Shown here piece after piece: positions 5,084 to 6,273 of a stretch of 6,273 bases of DNA; the stretch's first letter is position 1; each line of letters starts with the position of its first letter. This DNA comes from an uncultured Saprospiraceae bacterium (GTDB lineage: Bacteria; Bacteroidota; Bacteroidia; Chitinophagales; Saprospiraceae). Position numbers and translations under genes: made by a program. The notes beneath the pieces are model-generated. The model ran no database searches, was not told where the DNA came from, and saw only the letters and a list, made by a program, of their open reading frames with translations. The stretch spans positions 1 to 6,273 of the forward strand of contig CALDEN010000016.1 in the NCBI GenBank assembly GCA_937942405.1. The letters run 5' to 3'.

Positions 5084-6273
5084 ATGATCTCACATTTGGT
5101 AAAAATTCTCATTTTTATCTATATAATTCCTTTTCTCAGCACAGCTCAGAACAATGCTGATCTTTTATCTCCATCCCATGAGGCAAGTGATGCTGTAAGA
5201 TTTGAAGGATTGGTAAAAACCAAAGCTTCCTTCCTCCATCGATATCTCAACGCTCAAAATTATGCAAGTATACATAGTCGTACTGATCAAGAGATTCAGA
5301 ATGATCTCAATCTGCTGAAAAACCTTCCCAGTGTAGCCAATGCCTACTTTCTGAAAGATACCATCGAGGATCATGTTAAGTTGATCTACTATATTGAGGA
5401 GCGGAAAACAGCTTTGCCGATTTTAAATTTTGGAGGTATCAGGGATAACATTTGGTTTTCCATAGGATTGATTGAAAATAATCTCCGAGGAAATGGAGAT
5501 CAGTTACTGGCTTTCTATCAAAATAATGATCAGCGACATTCAGGTCAAGTATATTTTAAAAGACCCAGAATAGGAAATTCTAAATGGGGTTATAGTTTGA
5601 GCCTACATAAATGGTCTTCTTTGGAACCGCTTTTCTTCCCAGAGGGCAGGGTGAGTTATCTTTTTGATAATAATGGAATCGGTGTTTCTATTTTGAGAAG
5701 TATGACGATCAGAAAAATGGTAGAATTGAGAGGTACATTTTTTAGAGAATCTTATCTCAAAGCCGATAATCAAGAATTGCAAAATCCTCCTGGCCCTAAC
5801 GATTTTCAGATCAATAAATATTTAAACGATATCAGCTATATCGATAATGGACTCAATTATGACTTCTTTTATTTAAAAGGATATGAGTTCAAAACGAGTG
5901 TGCAGAATGTTTATAATTTTTTGGACAAGAGTATTTTTAATACGTTCCAGCTACAAACCAAAGTTTTTATAAGGCCTCTGCAAAAATTAAATCTTGCGGC
6001 TAGGGTTAAGTGGGCGATATCGACCAATAATGATTCGCCATTTGCCCCATTTGTCGTAGATAGTCATGTAAACATACGGGGAGTCGGGAATAGAATAGAT
6101 CGAGGAACTGCTCAGGCTGTGCTCAATCTAGAAGCTAGATATTCCATCTTTAGGCGTAAGAATATGGCTTCTCAGTTTGTTGTTTTTTCTGATTCAGGAA
6201 CTTGGCGGAATCCTGGTGGAGACTTGAAGCAACTCTTTGAACGAGAGCAGTTTAGGCAGTTTGTAGGTGTAGG
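5084..6273 (+). CDS. Omp85/BamA-superfamily outer-membrane protein with a single apparent POTRA (runs off right edge)
   Basis: The frame is open from ATG 5084 to the edge (396 codons visible). Residues 1–21 form a signal peptide (MISHLVKILIFIYIIPFLSTA|Q). About residues 37–109 read as one POTRA domain: VRFEGLVKTKASFLHRYL, then RTDQEIQNDLNLLKNLPSV, then HVKLIYYIEERKTALP. The barrel begins at ILNFGGIRDNIWFSIGLIEN (113–132), followed by NLRGNGDQLLAFYQ. Near the end, VNIRGVGNRIDRG (329–341) matches the L6-loop (V/I)RG(F/Y/V) signature of Omp85 proteins, and FVVFSDSGTW (365–374) matches the following 'fvDaG' strand. About 50 residues are probably missing. Relatives insert barrels into, or move proteins across, the outer membrane; BamA itself normally has five POTRAs, and TpsB-type secretors usually two. 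ATG 5084 is chosen over ATG 5080, whose frame stops after 26 codons. No Shine-Dalgarno is present. The 21-bp gap to the DUF547–barrel gene has no terminator, so the two are probably cotranscribed. Confidence 0.85.
   Translation, partial: MISHLVKILIFIYIIPFLSTAQNNADLLSPSHEASDAVRFEGLVKTKASFLHRYLNAQNYASIHSRTDQEIQNDLNLLKNLPSVANAYFLKDTIEDHVKLIYYIEERKTALPILNFGGIRDNIWFSIGLIENNLRGNGDQLLAFYQNNDQRHSGQVYFKRPRIGNSKWGYSLSLHKWSSLEPLFFPEGRVSYLFDNNGIGVSILRSMTIRKMVELRGTFFRESYLKADNQELQNPPGPNDFQINKYLNDISYIDNGLNYDFFYLKGYEFKTSVQNVYNFLDKSIFNTFQLQTKVFIRPLQKLNLAARVKWAISTNNDSPFAPFVVDSHVNIRGVGNRIDRGTAQAVLNLEARYSIFRRKNMASQFVVFSDSGTWRNPGGDLKQLFEREQFRQFVGV

Noticed and set aside
5077..5084. TGCATGCA palindrome before the Omp85 start
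   Set aside because: An 8-bp palindrome is expected many times by chance in a window of this length and has no supporting context.
5080..5160. Small plus-strand frame starting at ATG 5080
   Set aside because: It stops after 26 codons and overlaps the signal-peptide region of the Omp85 gene in another frame; the ATG at 5084 gives the long coding frame.
5165..5374. Minus-strand open frame of 69 codons
   Set aside because: It is antisense to the POTRA-coding part of the Omp85 gene, whose plus-strand frame stays open to the window edge and carries family motifs.
1..6273. Defence system, mobile element or CRISPR array
   Set aside because: No transposase, nuclease, toxin, integrase or spaced repeats were found; all long frames belong to envelope, efflux or metabolic families.

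Overview
The window looks like a moderately AT-rich chromosomal segment from a Bacteroidota bacterium. The evidence is indirect. Shine-Dalgarno sequences are scarce, A/T-rich start contexts and TAnnTTTG-like elements precede genes, signal peptides are cleaved before Gln (…A-Q), and the gene families are typical of that phylum: TetR–TolC pairs, DUF547 proteins, and small outer-membrane barrels. The genus cannot be read from the sequence; an environmental Saprospirales-, Chitinophagales- or Cytophaga-like organism is a guess.

Left part, minus strand (1–1206): a TetR-family regulator is followed by a TolC-type outer-membrane efflux protein. The two overlap by four bases (ATGA), and tolC runs off the left edge. 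This is the usual front end of a tetR–tolC–(membrane fusion protein)–(RND pump) efflux operon, but the pump genes would lie outside the window. The 120-bp divergent region at 1207–1326 carries a strong nested palindrome that is the best candidate for the TetR operator. It sits between the two divergent genes.

Middle, plus strand (1327–3400): an anhydro-N-acetylmuramic acid kinase (AnmK, peptidoglycan recycling) overlaps the start of an extended short-chain dehydrogenase/reductase (SDR) of unknown substrate. The pair is almost certainly translated from one message. The AnmK has Asn where the characterised proteobacterial enzymes have the catalytic Asp.

Right part, plus strand (3509–6273): a secreted protein that fuses a complete N-terminal DUF547 domain to a C-terminal outer-membrane beta-barrel is followed 21 bp later by an Omp85-superfamily protein with one apparent POTRA domain, cut by the right edge. 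The pair suggests a small outer-membrane module: an unusual barrel fusion beside a member of the barrel-insertion/translocation superfamily. This is the most unusual part of the window. Apart from it the content is ordinary cell-envelope housekeeping and efflux. No RNA genes, mobile elements, CRISPR arrays or integration sites were seen.
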